A model generated the notes under the pieces. It saw nothing but the letters and a program-made list of their open reading frames with translations, made no database searches and had not been told where the DNA came from. Below, piece by piece: positions 54,256 to 64,000 of a DNA stretch of 64,000 nt (within the stretch, counting starts at the first letter, position 1; every line of letters begins with the position of its first letter). The stretch covers positions 47,133,812 through 47,197,811 of the forward strand of contig CM034239.1 of assembly GCA_019916065.1 (NCBI GenBank), written 5' to 3'. Made by a program: the position numbers and the translations under genes. This DNA is from Vitellaria paradoxa. Lineage: Eukaryota; Streptophyta; Magnoliopsida; Ericales; Sapotaceae.

Positions 54256-54631
54256 AGATGCCTTACTGCTACTTTAAGGTCTAAGCCCCTTCCTGAGCGG
54301 GTCCAGCTCACAGAACTTTCTGAAGATGCCCCGAAGATTGATAATATTGGAGGGAATCTAAGAAATAAGACAATCGAAGGTTTGAAGAAGGTTCCGGTGG
54401 ACTTGACCAAGAACGACAGATCTTTTTAATTGGGATGGGCTTATCTGTGGAGGAGAAATTGAAGTTGACAGAAATGCTCTTAAAGAACATTGGAACTTTT
54501 GCTTGGACACCTCAAGAAATGCTCGGGATTTCTCCCGATGTTATAAGTCACCATTTGAATGTAAAGCCTAGGGTTAAACCAGTGATTCAGAAGGTAAGGA
54601 GATTCACGTTGCAGCACGCAGAGGCAGTTAT
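54256..54631 (+). pseudogene. Gypsy-2 reverse transcriptase, N-terminal part
   Basis: PERVQLTELSEDAPKIDN, LSVEEKLKLTEMLLKNIGTFAWTPQEM, HLNVKPRVKPVIQKVRRF, then QHAEAV, cut by the solo LTR. A frameshift lies near 54410. Confidence 0.85.
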
Positions 54632-55542
54632 TGATTGCACTTGAAAAGTGCTATTACAAACTCCACTTTTGTATAACTTTTAATACATTTAAGTAGTTTA
54701 TTTTAAAGATTTATCATTATTTTGTTATTTACAGTGTTTAATTTCTTAATTGCAGGGAAAAGGGAAAAATAAGTGAGATTAGCAGCGATGAAAGTGGCTA
54801 CCGAGGAGGAAAAAAATGGTCCAAAGTTCAAGATGGTAGAAGTGGTGTGCAGCTAAAGTTCCAGCTTGACACCCTGTCAGTATTTTGACCATATCTTTTC
54901 ACTCACAATTCGGATTGACCTGATTCTTTTTGGGTTGGAAAGAAAACTCAAAGGGCTACAACTTTTGTGTTTTAGCTGAAGCCTAAATCCATCATCTTCG
55001 AGGTCAAAATCGCATTGCAAGGTGAGAACAGAAAGCTGTCAGAAGCAAAACACAAATTGAAAATGAAGTACACTGTGGTCTGGACCCCTTCACGGATGGT
55101 CCAGACCACAGAAGGTTTATTTGTGCGGATGAACATTATTTTAGGATTTTTCATCTCCACTATAAATATGTAGCTTTGACAGCCGAAAAGAGGACTTTTT
55201 TCACCGATGCTTTTCTCTGTAGTTTTAGGTTAGTTTTTCTTTGAAATAGAGTAGCTTTGAGAGATTTTTATGGTTCGTGTAATGTTTTTACAGATTTACG
55301 AAGCCTTCGTAGTTTTCATTACAGCCAAAGTCGTTCAATACTTCGTTTCAGAGTTGATTTCAGAGTACGTTTACTTTCGTTCTTCATTTTAATAATCTTG
55401 TTTCTTCATCTTATTCGTTAGATCCCTTAAATATGTCTTCTATGAATGTTTTTGTTTCGATTACAAGCATGCTACCGTAGAAACCCTGGTTCTTGATTCA
55501 ACAAATCAAGAAAGGGTAGTTTATTCTAATCTATGGGATGTA

Positions 55543-55651
55543 TGTAGACCCTTCGCATAGTTTGCGAAAACTCATGCGTAGGGGTCTACAACTTTTGAAC
55601 GTTTGCGTAGACCCTTTACATGGTTTGCGAAAACACATGCGTAGGGGTCTG
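55543..55651. repeat. Paired hairpin repeats in the solo LTR
   Basis: tgtagaccc..cgca..tgcg..ggggtctaca (55543-55590) is a long inverted repeat around tttgcgaaaa. A diverged second copy follows at about 55602-55651. Confidence 0.82.
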
Positions 55652-55694
55652 CAATGTTTAAACCTAGTTCAGTATCTTTCAAAAACTTTCAAAA

Positions 55695-56040
55695 ATGAAA
55701 ACCTTTGACTATATTCTCTATAATCACTGGTAAAGGTTTTCTATTAAAATTTTCTTAATAATTTTGAAGAACTGAAAATTCAGATTTTGAATCCAAATTT
55801 GAATTGGTTTATTTCAGAAACATTCAAAAACGAAAACCTTTGACTATATTCTCTGTAATCACTGGTAAAGGTTTTCGATTAAAACTTTCTTAATAATTTT
55901 GGATAAACTAGCTAGAAAAATTGGATTTGAATTCGAATTCAAATAGGATTGTTTGAGAACACTTCGAAAACAGAAGTTTTTGACTATATTCTCTGTAATC
56001 ACTGGTGAAAACTTTTGATTAAAACTTCCTCAATAATTTT
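55695..56040. repeat. Tandem repeats of 136-140 bp in the solo LTR
   Basis: tgactatattctct recurs at 55705, 55841 and 55981, each followed by aatcactgg and a run ending in taataattt. Confidence 0.88.
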
Positions 56041-56426
56041 CAAACAAATCCTAACTTAGGTTTTAACGCAAGTATTACAACACATCCCATAGTGAAGACG
56101 TAAGCTACCCAGAATTGAAAGGTGAATCAAGAATTGCAAATTATCTTGAATGCGTAGTGTTATTGCTTTCGTTTTAGTTTAATTTAATTGTTGATATTTA
56201 TTTTATTTATTTAGCAGTTAGTAATCAACACTTTTCAAAACCCAACATAAATTTTCTTTTCCTGTTTTTAAAACAAAACCAGTAGGTAGAAGAACTTAGA
56301 AAATCTTAGTGTTCAATCTCATAGTTCCCTGTGGATTCGACCTCGGACTCACCGAGTTAAAACTACACCGCACACTCTTGCACTTGGGGGTTAGTTTAGA
56401 TGCACTATTTAGAAGCGGTCAGTTAT

Positions 56427-57270
56427 CGAAGAGGTCGGGAGGTTACTGGAGGCGGATGCCATAAGAGAAATGTTGTATCCCGAATGGTTGGCAAACACTG
56501 TGGTAGTAAAGAAAAAGAATAGAAAGTAGAGAGTCTGTGTGGACTATACGAACCTCAATAAAGCCTGCCCAAATGATCCGTTCCCACTGCCGAAAATCAA
56601 CCAGCCCGTGGATTCGATGACCAGAATTGCGAGGATGTCATTTTTAGATGCTTACAGAGGGTATCACTAGATCCCCATATTCGAACCTAACAAGGATAAG
56701 ACCGCTTGCATTACCCCGAGAGGAATATTTTGTTACAAGGTTATGCCTTTTGGGTTGAAGAATACCAGGGCTACATATCAACGCTTGGTTACGAAGATGT
56801 TTGAAGAAGACTTAGGGAAGATTTTGGGGGTATATATTGATGATATGGTGGTGAGGAGTAAAGAGCCGGAGACTCATAACGAACACCTGTAACATGTGTT
56901 TGATGTGTTAAACAACTATGGGTTAAAGTTCAATGTTGCAAAATGTGATTTTGGAGTTAGCTCAAGGAAGTTCTTAGGCCATTTGGTCACCAAGAGAGGG
57001 ATAGAAGCTGATCCCTATCAAATCCGAGCAATACAGATCGTGATTCTACCCAGGACAAAAAAGAAAATACAAAAGCTCACTGGCATGGTAGCCGCACTGA
57101 ATAGATTCATTAGTCAGGTATTAGACAAATGCGGACCATTTTTCAGGATGCTAAGGGGTTCTAATAAATTAGTTTGGGATGAAGAAGCAGACCGAGCACT
57201 GGAGCAGTTAAAAGCAGTTAAAAGAATACTTAACTACGACTCCAATATTAACAACTTCCTGGCCCGGGGA
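56427..57270 (+). pseudogene. Gypsy-2 reverse transcriptase, main part
   Basis: EEVGRLLEADAIREMLYPEWLANTVVVKKKN (in pieces), VCVDYTNLNKACPNDPFPLPK, MSFLDAYRGYH-stop-IP, KVMPFGLKN, VYIDDMVVRS (about 56830-56860), FGVSSRKFLGHLV. Stops near 56527, 56668 and 56890. Confidence 0.88.
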
Positions 57271-57560
57271 CGTTCTGCAACTTTATTTATCTGTTTCAGA
57301 TCACGGCGTCAGTGCGGTTCTACTTAAGCAAGAAGAAGAAAGACAAAAACCAATCTATTTCACCAGTAAGACTTTGCAAGGTGTAGAAACAAGGTATCTT
57401 CCTTTGGAAAAGTTTACGTTGGCATTGGTAATGGCATCCAAAAAGCTGGCTCATTATTTTCATGCTCACACCATTGAAGTAGTGATTGATCAACCAATCG
57501 AGCAGCTCTTGAAGAAGGCCGACATTGCAGGGAGAATGGCGAAATGGGTCGTGCATCTGG
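57271..57560 (+). pseudogene. Gypsy-2 RNase H (RT-associated)
   Basis: After a frameshift near 57260: YLSVSDHGVSAVLLKQEEE, YFTSKTLQGVETRYLPLEKF, ALVMASKKLAHYFHAH, then EQLLKKADIAGRMAKWVVHL. Confidence 0.82.
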
Positions 57561-58195
57561 CAGTATTCGACATCAGGTTAGTGCCTAGGACTGCAATAAA
57601 GGCACAAGTTTTAGAGGATTTTGTTACTGAATTTGCCTCCCTGACTCCTGAATATGTCGAGAACATATGGCAAGTTGAATTAAAAGCAAAGGAAAGATCG
57701 ACTACCCCCGCCTTGGGAGATTGAAGTTGATGGATCATCGTAAAAAAAATGAGCAGGAGTTGGAATGGTTCTCATAACCCCCAATGGAGTAATTATAGAG
57801 TATGCGATTAAACTAAACTTTGAGGCAACAAACAATGAGGCTGAGTATGAAGTGCTGTTGGTAGGGTTAGAAATTGCTCGGCGTTTATTCACTCGAAATA
57901 TGTTCATAAAAAAAGATTCTTAGTTAGTGGCCAACCAGTTGAAGGGCGAGTACGTAGCAAAGAACGAGCGAATGGCTGAATATTTTGAGCTAACAAAGAA
58001 AAAACTTCAGGATTTTAATGTAGTTGGAATTGAGATTATTGGTAGGGATCTCAATTCGTATATGGACGCCTTGGCAACATTGTCTACAGCACCAAGGACA
58101 CGACTCATCAATACCGTATTTTTCGATGAGCTGGACAGATCGAGCATATCAAAGGTAGATCAGGTTGCGTGTGTAGAGCTCGGGAAATCATAAAT
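57561..58195 (+). pseudogene. Gypsy-2 second RNase H, badly damaged
   Basis: VPRTAIKAQVLEDF, EVDGSS followed by a stop and a frame change, NNEAEYEVLLVGL, KKDS-stop-LVANQLKGEY, then DALATLSTAPR. The acidic residues are partly retained, but the frame is broken several times between 57721 and 57925. Confidence 0.78.
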
Positions 58196-59429
58196 GAATC
58201 CTATCATTGCCTATTTGAATGATGGAACACTCCCCGAGTACAGAATACAAGCTAGGAAAATAATGATGAAGGCAACAAGGTTCTGGCTATCCTTAGATGA
58301 CAAGTTGTATAAGAGATTCTTCACTAGCCCCTATCTCATTTGTGTTCATCCAAACAGGGTGCAGAATCTACTTTACGGGTTGTATGAAGGAGTCTGTGAA
58401 GCACACACTAGGGGCAGGTCTTTGGCCCACAGAACAGTTACCCAGGGATATTGGTGGTCGAGCATGAGAAGAGACGCACAGATATATGTCCGTAAATGTA
58501 AGAAGTGTCAGAAATTTGCCCCAATTTCTCATCAATCGGCTCAGGAACTCAACTTGCTCACTAGCCTTTAGCCATTTATCCAATGAGGACTTGACATCGT
58601 GGGGCCCTTACCAATCGCCCCAGGGAACAGAAGATGGCTTGTTATTGGCACTGATTATTTTACCAAGTGGGTAGAGACAGAACCTTTAGCTTATATCAAG
58701 GATGCAGACACCATACGGTTTATTTGGAAGAATATCATCACAAGGTTTGGCATCCCAAGGATTCTAATTTTCGATAATGGGATGCAATTTAACAGTGCTC
58801 CCTTCTGAGAGTATTGTTCCAGATAAGGCATCAGAAATGTTTATTCAACACCAGTCTATCCACAGGGCAATGGACAGGCAGAAGCTTCCAACAAGGTGAT
58901 ACTCAATGGCATTAAGAAAAACTTAGAATCGGCTAATGGAAGGTGGGTCGAGAAGTTGCCATCTGTGTTATGGACCTACCGAATAACCCCGAGGAGGTTG
59001 ACAGGGAAGTTTTCTTTGTCTTTAACGTATGGCATGGAGGTAGTCATTCCATTAGAGATCGGCATGCCAACAATTTGGACTCAAGCGTTTGATTGTGGTG
59101 AAAATGATAAAGACATGAGTGTCAGCCTAGATTTGCTTGAGGAAAAAAGGGAATTAGCTGCAATTCGGTTAGCCTCATACCAGCAAGAGATGAAAATGAG
59201 GTTCAACAAGCGTGTGAAGCAGCGGGAGTTCAAGGTAAGAGATTTTGTTTTACGAAAGATAATGGGGGCAAGAAGAGATCCGACCGAGTGAAAGCTTGGC
59301 ACTAATTAGGATGGTCCATTCCGAGTTATGGAGGTACTTGGCAATGGCGCATATCGGTTAAAGGACATGGAAAGCAAGCCAGTAAAAAGGTCGTGGAATA
59401 GGGTACAATTGAAGCTCTATTACATGTAA
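58196..59429 (+). pseudogene. Gypsy-2 integrase
   Basis: YEGVCEAHTRGRSLAHRTV..CKKCQ: the first His of the zinc finger is Tyr. The core has GLDIVGPLP, FDNGMQF and NGQAE, so the catalytic D-D-E is kept here, unlike Gypsy-1. Stops lie near 58569, 58584, 58806, 58824 and 59289. The C-terminus RSWNRVQLKLYYM ends at TAA 59427-59429. Confidence 0.86.
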
Positions 59430-59599
59430 AAATGCACTTGTAACTCTTAAATGATAAGCAAGATAAGTATAAGGATGAGCTACATTTTAGTTTCAGAGAC
59501 ATGCACATAATTAAAGCAATTACTTTAACTTTAGAGACATGCACATAATTAAAGCAACTACTTTAACTTCAAGGCATGCACATAATTTGAGTAATGTCC

Positions 59600-59825
59600 A
59601 TCTGGAACTCCCAGATATGACCATCAAAAAACGATTACATGTATAGGAATTGTCCTACTGGGTTCCCCAGTGGTTGACTCGAAAAAGGATTACACACATA
59701 AGGATTGTCTCACTAGGTTCTCCAATGGTTGACTCGAAAAAGGATTATATGCATAAGAACTGTCCCACTGGATTCTCCTGCGTTTGACTCGAAAAAAGGA
59801 TTACACACATAAGAATTGTCTCAAC
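59600..59825 (+). repeat. Gypsy-2 tandem repeat array, 55-56 bp period
   Basis: ggttgactcgaaaaaggatta and attgtc..actgggttc/actaggttc recur with unit starts near 59647, 59702, 59757 and 59813. It sits at the same place as the 110 bp array of Gypsy-1 but has unrelated sequence. Confidence 0.88.
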
Positions 59826-60566
59826 ATGCAAATAAGGATTGGCTCATTAAGTTTTTCAGTGCATTACGTAGGTAAGACTTATCCTAGTGGATCTAAGAAC
59901 GTTTTACTTAAAAGCCGGGCCGGACTGGGATGCCCTATGATTGTCTTAAAGAAAAACACAATTGAGTAGAGCTTCTCTATCATTAACTCAATAAGAAATA
60001 CGTCGAAATATTCACCCCGAGGAGAGTGTTGCAAGTAATCACGCTGAGGATGAACTCGGAGAAAGAGGTTTTGTTAATGGTCAGTGACAAGACATGAAAA
60101 AAACAAATATTGGCTACAACATGCTATCCCTTAATTCTTCTGATGAAAAGAGCGAAGGCAGCAGAATCTCTTGTGAAACAAGATCCCGACTAAAATAGTA
60201 TTGCTTATAATAGCTCGAGATAAAAACACGTCTTACTCATAATATTTATAATTCATTGGATTCAATTAACATACTAATTTTAAACAGAATTCGGTTCAAT
60301 TGTGTTTTGACTTTGGGAATTCATTATAGCATTAAGTGTACAATGTGTGCAAGAAAGCAGTTACAATGATCAACAAGCTACGTTTCTAAGTACAACGTCG
60401 CTTTTCAAGCACTCATCCAAAAAGCACAAATAAAAAGCAATTGGCATTCATGCAAAACATGTGTCCAGAAAGAAAATAAACAGCTAATAACATTTTCTTA
60501 AATAAAGTTTGGGTTATAAAAGATTTTTAGTATTACAAAAAAGATTACAAAAAAAAAAACTCAGGT
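59826..60566. other. Gypsy-2 spacer between array and antisense gene
   Basis: Non-coding; no recognised feature. Confidence 0.5.
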
Positions 60567-63151
60567 TTAGGGTGCATCCTTGGGATCAGAACCGAAAGCT
60601 TTATCACCCTCGGGCATGCTTTGAACTTCAACTTCTCTTTCCTCTAGGCCCTGGGCCTCTTCAGCATTGACAGTGGGAGTTGGGGGAGAAAGAGTTCTCT
60701 TCCAGCTAAATTTAGGGAATTCTTCGTGAGGATATGGCCAAGGGACGTCGATATAGACTGTCGAGGAGCTCTCGATAGCGAGGCGTTGCATGGCAGCCTC
60801 CCAACCGTCAAGGAAGTACAAGTTCCTCACATTGGTAACTTGTTGCACGAAGTCTTGGAAGTATTTGTTTACCTCTAACTCAACCTTGGCCTCGGCAGCT
60901 TTAAGCTTTTACTCTTTGGCTTGAATAGCATCTTCTTTGACTTTGAGAGCAGCTTCCAACTGAGCATTTGCCTCCCTTTGGTTGAGAAGTTCATGCTGGG
61001 CCTTCCTGAGTCCCTTAGCTGTTCTCCCTTATTTAGTTAAAGCCTGGCTGAGGTTTAGTTGAGCCTTAGACAATTGCAACCCTTTCTAGAGTAACTCCTC
61101 ATCTTTTGAGGCCAGCAAATTATTGATCGTTTCATATTTTTTTTGGTTGACCTCTGCCATCTCTTCGGTGAGGGAGATCTTGGAGTTGGCAGTTCCAATT
61201 GAGCTTCAAGTTCTTCTCTCTCCTTTTCCAGGTCTCCAACCACTTTTTCATGTTTGGCCTCAAGCTTGGCTAGTTGAGCCTTCATTCCCTGAATCAAGCC
61301 TTCATTGTCATTTATCTTGCGATAAGCAATTTGGTTTTGATTCACAAGTTCCAAAGCGTTGAAAGAGGCCTGGAAGTAAAAAAAAAATGATGAATAAAAA
61401 GTGGAGACGACAAAGTCAAAAGGTAGAAAGTGAGACAATAAAAAAAAAAAAAAAAACTTATAGCCACGATGTTCTTCAGCAAGTTTTCGTGAACCCCCTC
61501 TATTCGGCGCCTTTTGATCTTATCGCAATCATAGGGGGTAGCTACCCCCTTAAGAAACTCATGAGAATAGAGGAGGGCAGAGTCCAAGATTGTGAATGGC
61601 CGGCTCGGGCGATCAAATTGAGGGATCCAAATTTCTAGGATGAACTCTAGTGCCTCTTCCGCTTGGCGCCCTGGGCAGATTGTGCGTAGAAGAGTAGGTC
61701 CTGCACCTTCTCCCCCAGAAGGCATCGAGCCCAGGTCTTCGCCCCTTTGGGGTTGATCTTGAGAGCCTTCAGTCGCTGGCTTCGAAGAGGCTGGGGGCAG
61801 TCCAGTAGCTAGTGGAGTATTCAGGACTATAAGATCCGACACCTCGCCTACCTTCTGCTTCTTCTTTGCCTTGGGGTCATCTCTCTCGCCTGGTCAGGAG
61901 GACCCCTGGACCTCAGAAGGTTCTTTAATAACTACCCCCGAGGTTTTGCGTTTGCCTCTAACTGGCTTCTCGTGCACTTCTTGGCCTTGTTTGGCCCTCT
62001 TTGCTTCAACCTCTGAAGTTCTCTTTTTGGCTGCAGCAGTATTCTTCTTTTTAGCCATCTCCTCGGAAGCCTTCTTGATGTCAAACCTTGGAGACATTTC
62101 AATGTTGATGGACTCTGGGAGAGCAAATGGGATGTCTGTTTCTTGTTCCTCTATGTCAAGGATTTTGGTGATGGTCGGCGCTCTAATAGGTAGTACCTCT
62201 AGAATTGGTTGGTCAAGAGGCACTTCTCCTATGATGGGCAGCGCAACGTTAGGCGCTGGATGCCAGGCCAGATGGTTTGTGTTGTAGAACTGAAGGCGAC
62301 GCTCAAGAGTCCAATAAAACCACTGCGTAAGCATTTAAGAAATAGAACTGATCGCAAAACCAGGTGGGGGTGCCACAAAGAAATGGTAACTAGGCCGATA
62401 ATTGAATAGAATTGGCGCTGACCTTGAGAATGGGAAATTGTTCGGACCCCCTAAGAATTTGAAGACAGAATTGATGTGAGCACGGTTAGTAAGGTTGCCT
62501 TTAGCCCAATCTTTTCTGGTATGATTGTTTGTACATGATACAGAGTGAAAGAGTCAGAAATCAAAAACATAAAACAACATGGAGTAAAAAAAAAAGAAAA
62601 AAGAGAAAAGAAGAGGGAGAGATAAAAGCGTGAAGGGACTCTCGACTTGGGCCTCGTGCGACGGTAGTGATCGGGGGAAAGAGGTCCTTGCCAGGACGAG
62701 TCATCCACTCTTCAGACACGACACAAAAGTCATCTTCAAATCCCTTGACGTTGTCCGAGAGCATGTGTACGAGTGCCTTGTCGGGGTAGGACTTTAAAAA
62801 CCATTTATTTTTGTCCCTTCTAATTTTCTAGATGAAGTAACAATATAACAGGTCCCATTGGGATAAATGGAACCCATACCTACGATTAATTTCTTCTACC
62901 CCATTAACTATTCTATAAGAATTATGGAAGATAAACCTGGGTGAGAGATTCACCATGTGGAACATCTTCTTGAGAAAAAGGGATATGGAGAATCTTAGAC
63001 CACCCACAGTAATCGCTACTATGGGGAACATCCCTAATTTCTAGTCATCTTTTCTAGCTAATCTAATATCTACAGTATTAGGGACACTGTACTTTTGCTT
63101 GAAGATAGCAATTTTCTCAACGGAGCCGAGCTTGTCAGCAAGTTTCCCCAT
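60567..63151 (-). pseudogene. Gypsy-2 antisense gene, coiled-coil protein, decayed
   Basis: Homolog of the Gypsy-1 antisense gene at the same place and orientation. It starts at ATG 63151 (MGKLADKLGSVEKIAIFKQK), then MFPIVAITVGGLRF, HNSYRIVNGVEEINRRYGFH and DLLYCYF match the Gypsy-1 protein. A probable intron ends at acceptor ataccag near 62513 before DWAKGNLTNRAHINSVFKFL. The next intron ends at acceptor cttccag near 61372 before ASFNALELVNQNQ, at the place of the Gypsy-1 74 bp intron; its donor appears as tataag rather than GT. The C-terminus is a coiled coil with FLDGWEAAM. Stops, for instance TAG near 63043, show decay. Function unknown. Confidence 0.72.
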
Positions 63152-63327
63152 TCCTAATCTCCAAACTAAAAATGAGAAGGGATGAGATGCAAATGAATTA
63201 AGAACTCACCATGAGAACAGATTAAGAGGGGCGAGAGGAGAACTGGAGAAATTGAAACTGTCTGAAGCCTCTAAGTGCATGAAATAGCTTGAAGGATATG
63301 AAAAGAATGGCAAAGACGAATATTAGA

Positions 63328-63338
63328 GGTATATATAG
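63328..63338 (-). promoter_or_regulatory. TATA-like element of the Gypsy-2 antisense gene
   Basis: gtatatatag on the plus strand reads ctatatatac on the gene strand, about 180 bp upstream of ATG 63151. Confidence 0.5.
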
Positions 63339-63655
63339 ACGCATGAGTGCATACGAGAATTTTGAAAACGAATAAAGGCGAAGTAATTGGAAGCAAAATT
63401 TCATTTAATACGCCGTCTGCGGTGATGTAATTATGATAGCAAACGACGTGTTTTAGGGTTTCAAGGCGACGGTTGACGTTTCAGCACACGAAAAGAAGGG
63501 TAGGCTATTATTATGCGATAGAGATAGCCTGATATGGCAACCAATAAAAAAGAGATACGTCAAAAGAAGAATGAAGTAGGAAATGAATCAGTGTAAAGGG
63601 AATTCGAATGAGTCAAATCTTTACTACTTCGGTCGGGTAATGAATTATCCCGACC

Positions 63656-63670
63656 AAAGTGGGGGCATAA
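63656..63670 (+). other. Gypsy-2 polypurine tract
   Basis: aaagtgggggcataa directly precedes the 3' LTR. Confidence 0.72.
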
Positions 63671-64000
63671 TGTTGGTACAATACCAATCCACGACATGTG
63701 GCATTTCTCTCGAGCATTTTTAGATGAATTCCATGACAGGTGGAGCTTTCCTGAGCGAGTAAGAAAGTTGACGCGTGACACACGATCCACAATACGTGGC
63801 ATTTGCCCAAGCATTTCGAGATAAATGCCATGATGCGTGGAACTTTCCCAAATGAATTGGAAGAGTTGACACGCGGCACTCTCCCGAGCGATTTGACACA
63901 AATGTTGAGGGAAATAGGAGTAGTTAGAAAATGGTCAAGGGAAGGACCCACATGGAACGAGGGCCTAGAAATTAAGACTTAACTATAAATGCAAAACAGT
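63671..64000 (+). repeat. Gypsy-2 3' LTR, first 330 bp
   Basis: Direct repeat of 50968 onward, including the 98 bp duplication, truncated by the window end. Confidence 0.94.

Larger units (their letters stand above)
54632..56421 (+). mobile_element. Solo LTR nested in Gypsy-2 RT
   Basis: 1790 bp insertion beginning tgattgcacttg and ending gaagcggtca (TG..CA), flanked by gttat at 54627-54631 and 56422-56426. Joining the flanks restores the RT reading. The 3' part ccctgtggattcgacctcgg..tgcacttgggggttag resembles LTR ends of some plant Gypsy elements (inference from memory). It contains no coding region. The family is not identified; a large non-autonomous LTR element that lost its interior is an alternative. 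Confidence 0.82.
50968..64000 (+). mobile_element. Gypsy-2: Ty3/Gypsy (Tat-like) LTR retrotransposon, cut by the window end
   Basis: Same layout as Gypsy-1 but a different family (LTRs not alignable overall). 5' LTR 50968-51854, 3' LTR starts 63671 and would end near 64557 if full length. Gag-pol has many stops and frameshifts, and a solo LTR interrupts RT. The visible 330 bp of the 3' LTR differ from the 5' LTR at about 27 sites, nearly all transitions, so it is the oldest of the three large elements. Confidence 0.95.

Noticed and set aside
1..64000. CRISPR arrays, operons, prokaryotic promoters, rRNA or tRNA genes
   Set aside because: None found; repeats here are LTRs, MITEs, minisatellites and segmental duplications of a plant genome. 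The only tRNA-like sequence is the SINE at 39925-40095.

Overview
The window is nuclear DNA of a flowering plant, probably a eudicot. The evidence is an AT-rich background, genes with one GT-AG intron, PSPG-motif glucosyltransferases of the UGT85A type, Ty1/Copia and Ty3/Gypsy (Tat-like) LTR retrotransposons, many small MITE-type elements and a tRNA-derived SINE. The species cannot be named from the sequence. No rRNA or tRNA gene, CRISPR array or organelle DNA was seen.

The host content is a decaying tandem array of UDP-glucosyltransferase (UGT85A-like) genes, all on the minus strand. Type A genes are UGT-1 (12534-14704, full length with one internal stop) and UGT-2 (44128-46271, intact, 486 residues). 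Type B copies are all broken: psi0 (10537-10629, a piece of exon 1), psi3 (38719-39272), psi4 (41861-42935) and psi5 (48992-50471). The repeating unit, left to right, is: module M (5351-6839, 29030-30300, 40796-41860, 47576-48340), an AAT microsatellite, a B 3' flank, a B gene, a linker (11665-12350 and 50472-50967), an A gene, and the A upstream region leading into the next M. Deletions have fused some of these blocks.

Mobile DNA then expanded the array: a Copia element (16-5345), Gypsy-1 (15185-27292), Gypsy-2 (50968 to beyond the window end), a 1.8 kb solo LTR nested in the Gypsy-2 reverse transcriptase (54632-56421), an old LTR remnant (10845-11425), a SINE inside another transposon (39925-40095) and about ten MITE-like elements. 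Because the unit is duplicated, most insertions can be compared with a paralogous copy that still shows the unoccupied site, which gives exact boundaries and shows that the duplication came first. By LTR divergence counted by eye, Gypsy-1 is the youngest (about 3%), then Copia (about 6%), then Gypsy-2 (about 8% over the visible part).

Both Gypsy elements have the order gag, protease, RT, RNase H, second RNase H, integrase, then a family-specific tandem repeat array, then a multi-exon gene on the opposite strand with its own TATA-like sequence, then the polypurine tract and 3' LTR. This antisense gene encodes an N-terminal globular domain and a C-terminal coiled coil. It is recognisably the same gene in both elements, with an intron at the same place, and is the most interesting non-host feature here. 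All retrotransposon coding regions carry stops or frameshifts. The 30.7-38.5 kb stretch is AT-rich intergenic DNA with MITEs and simple repeats and no supported gene.
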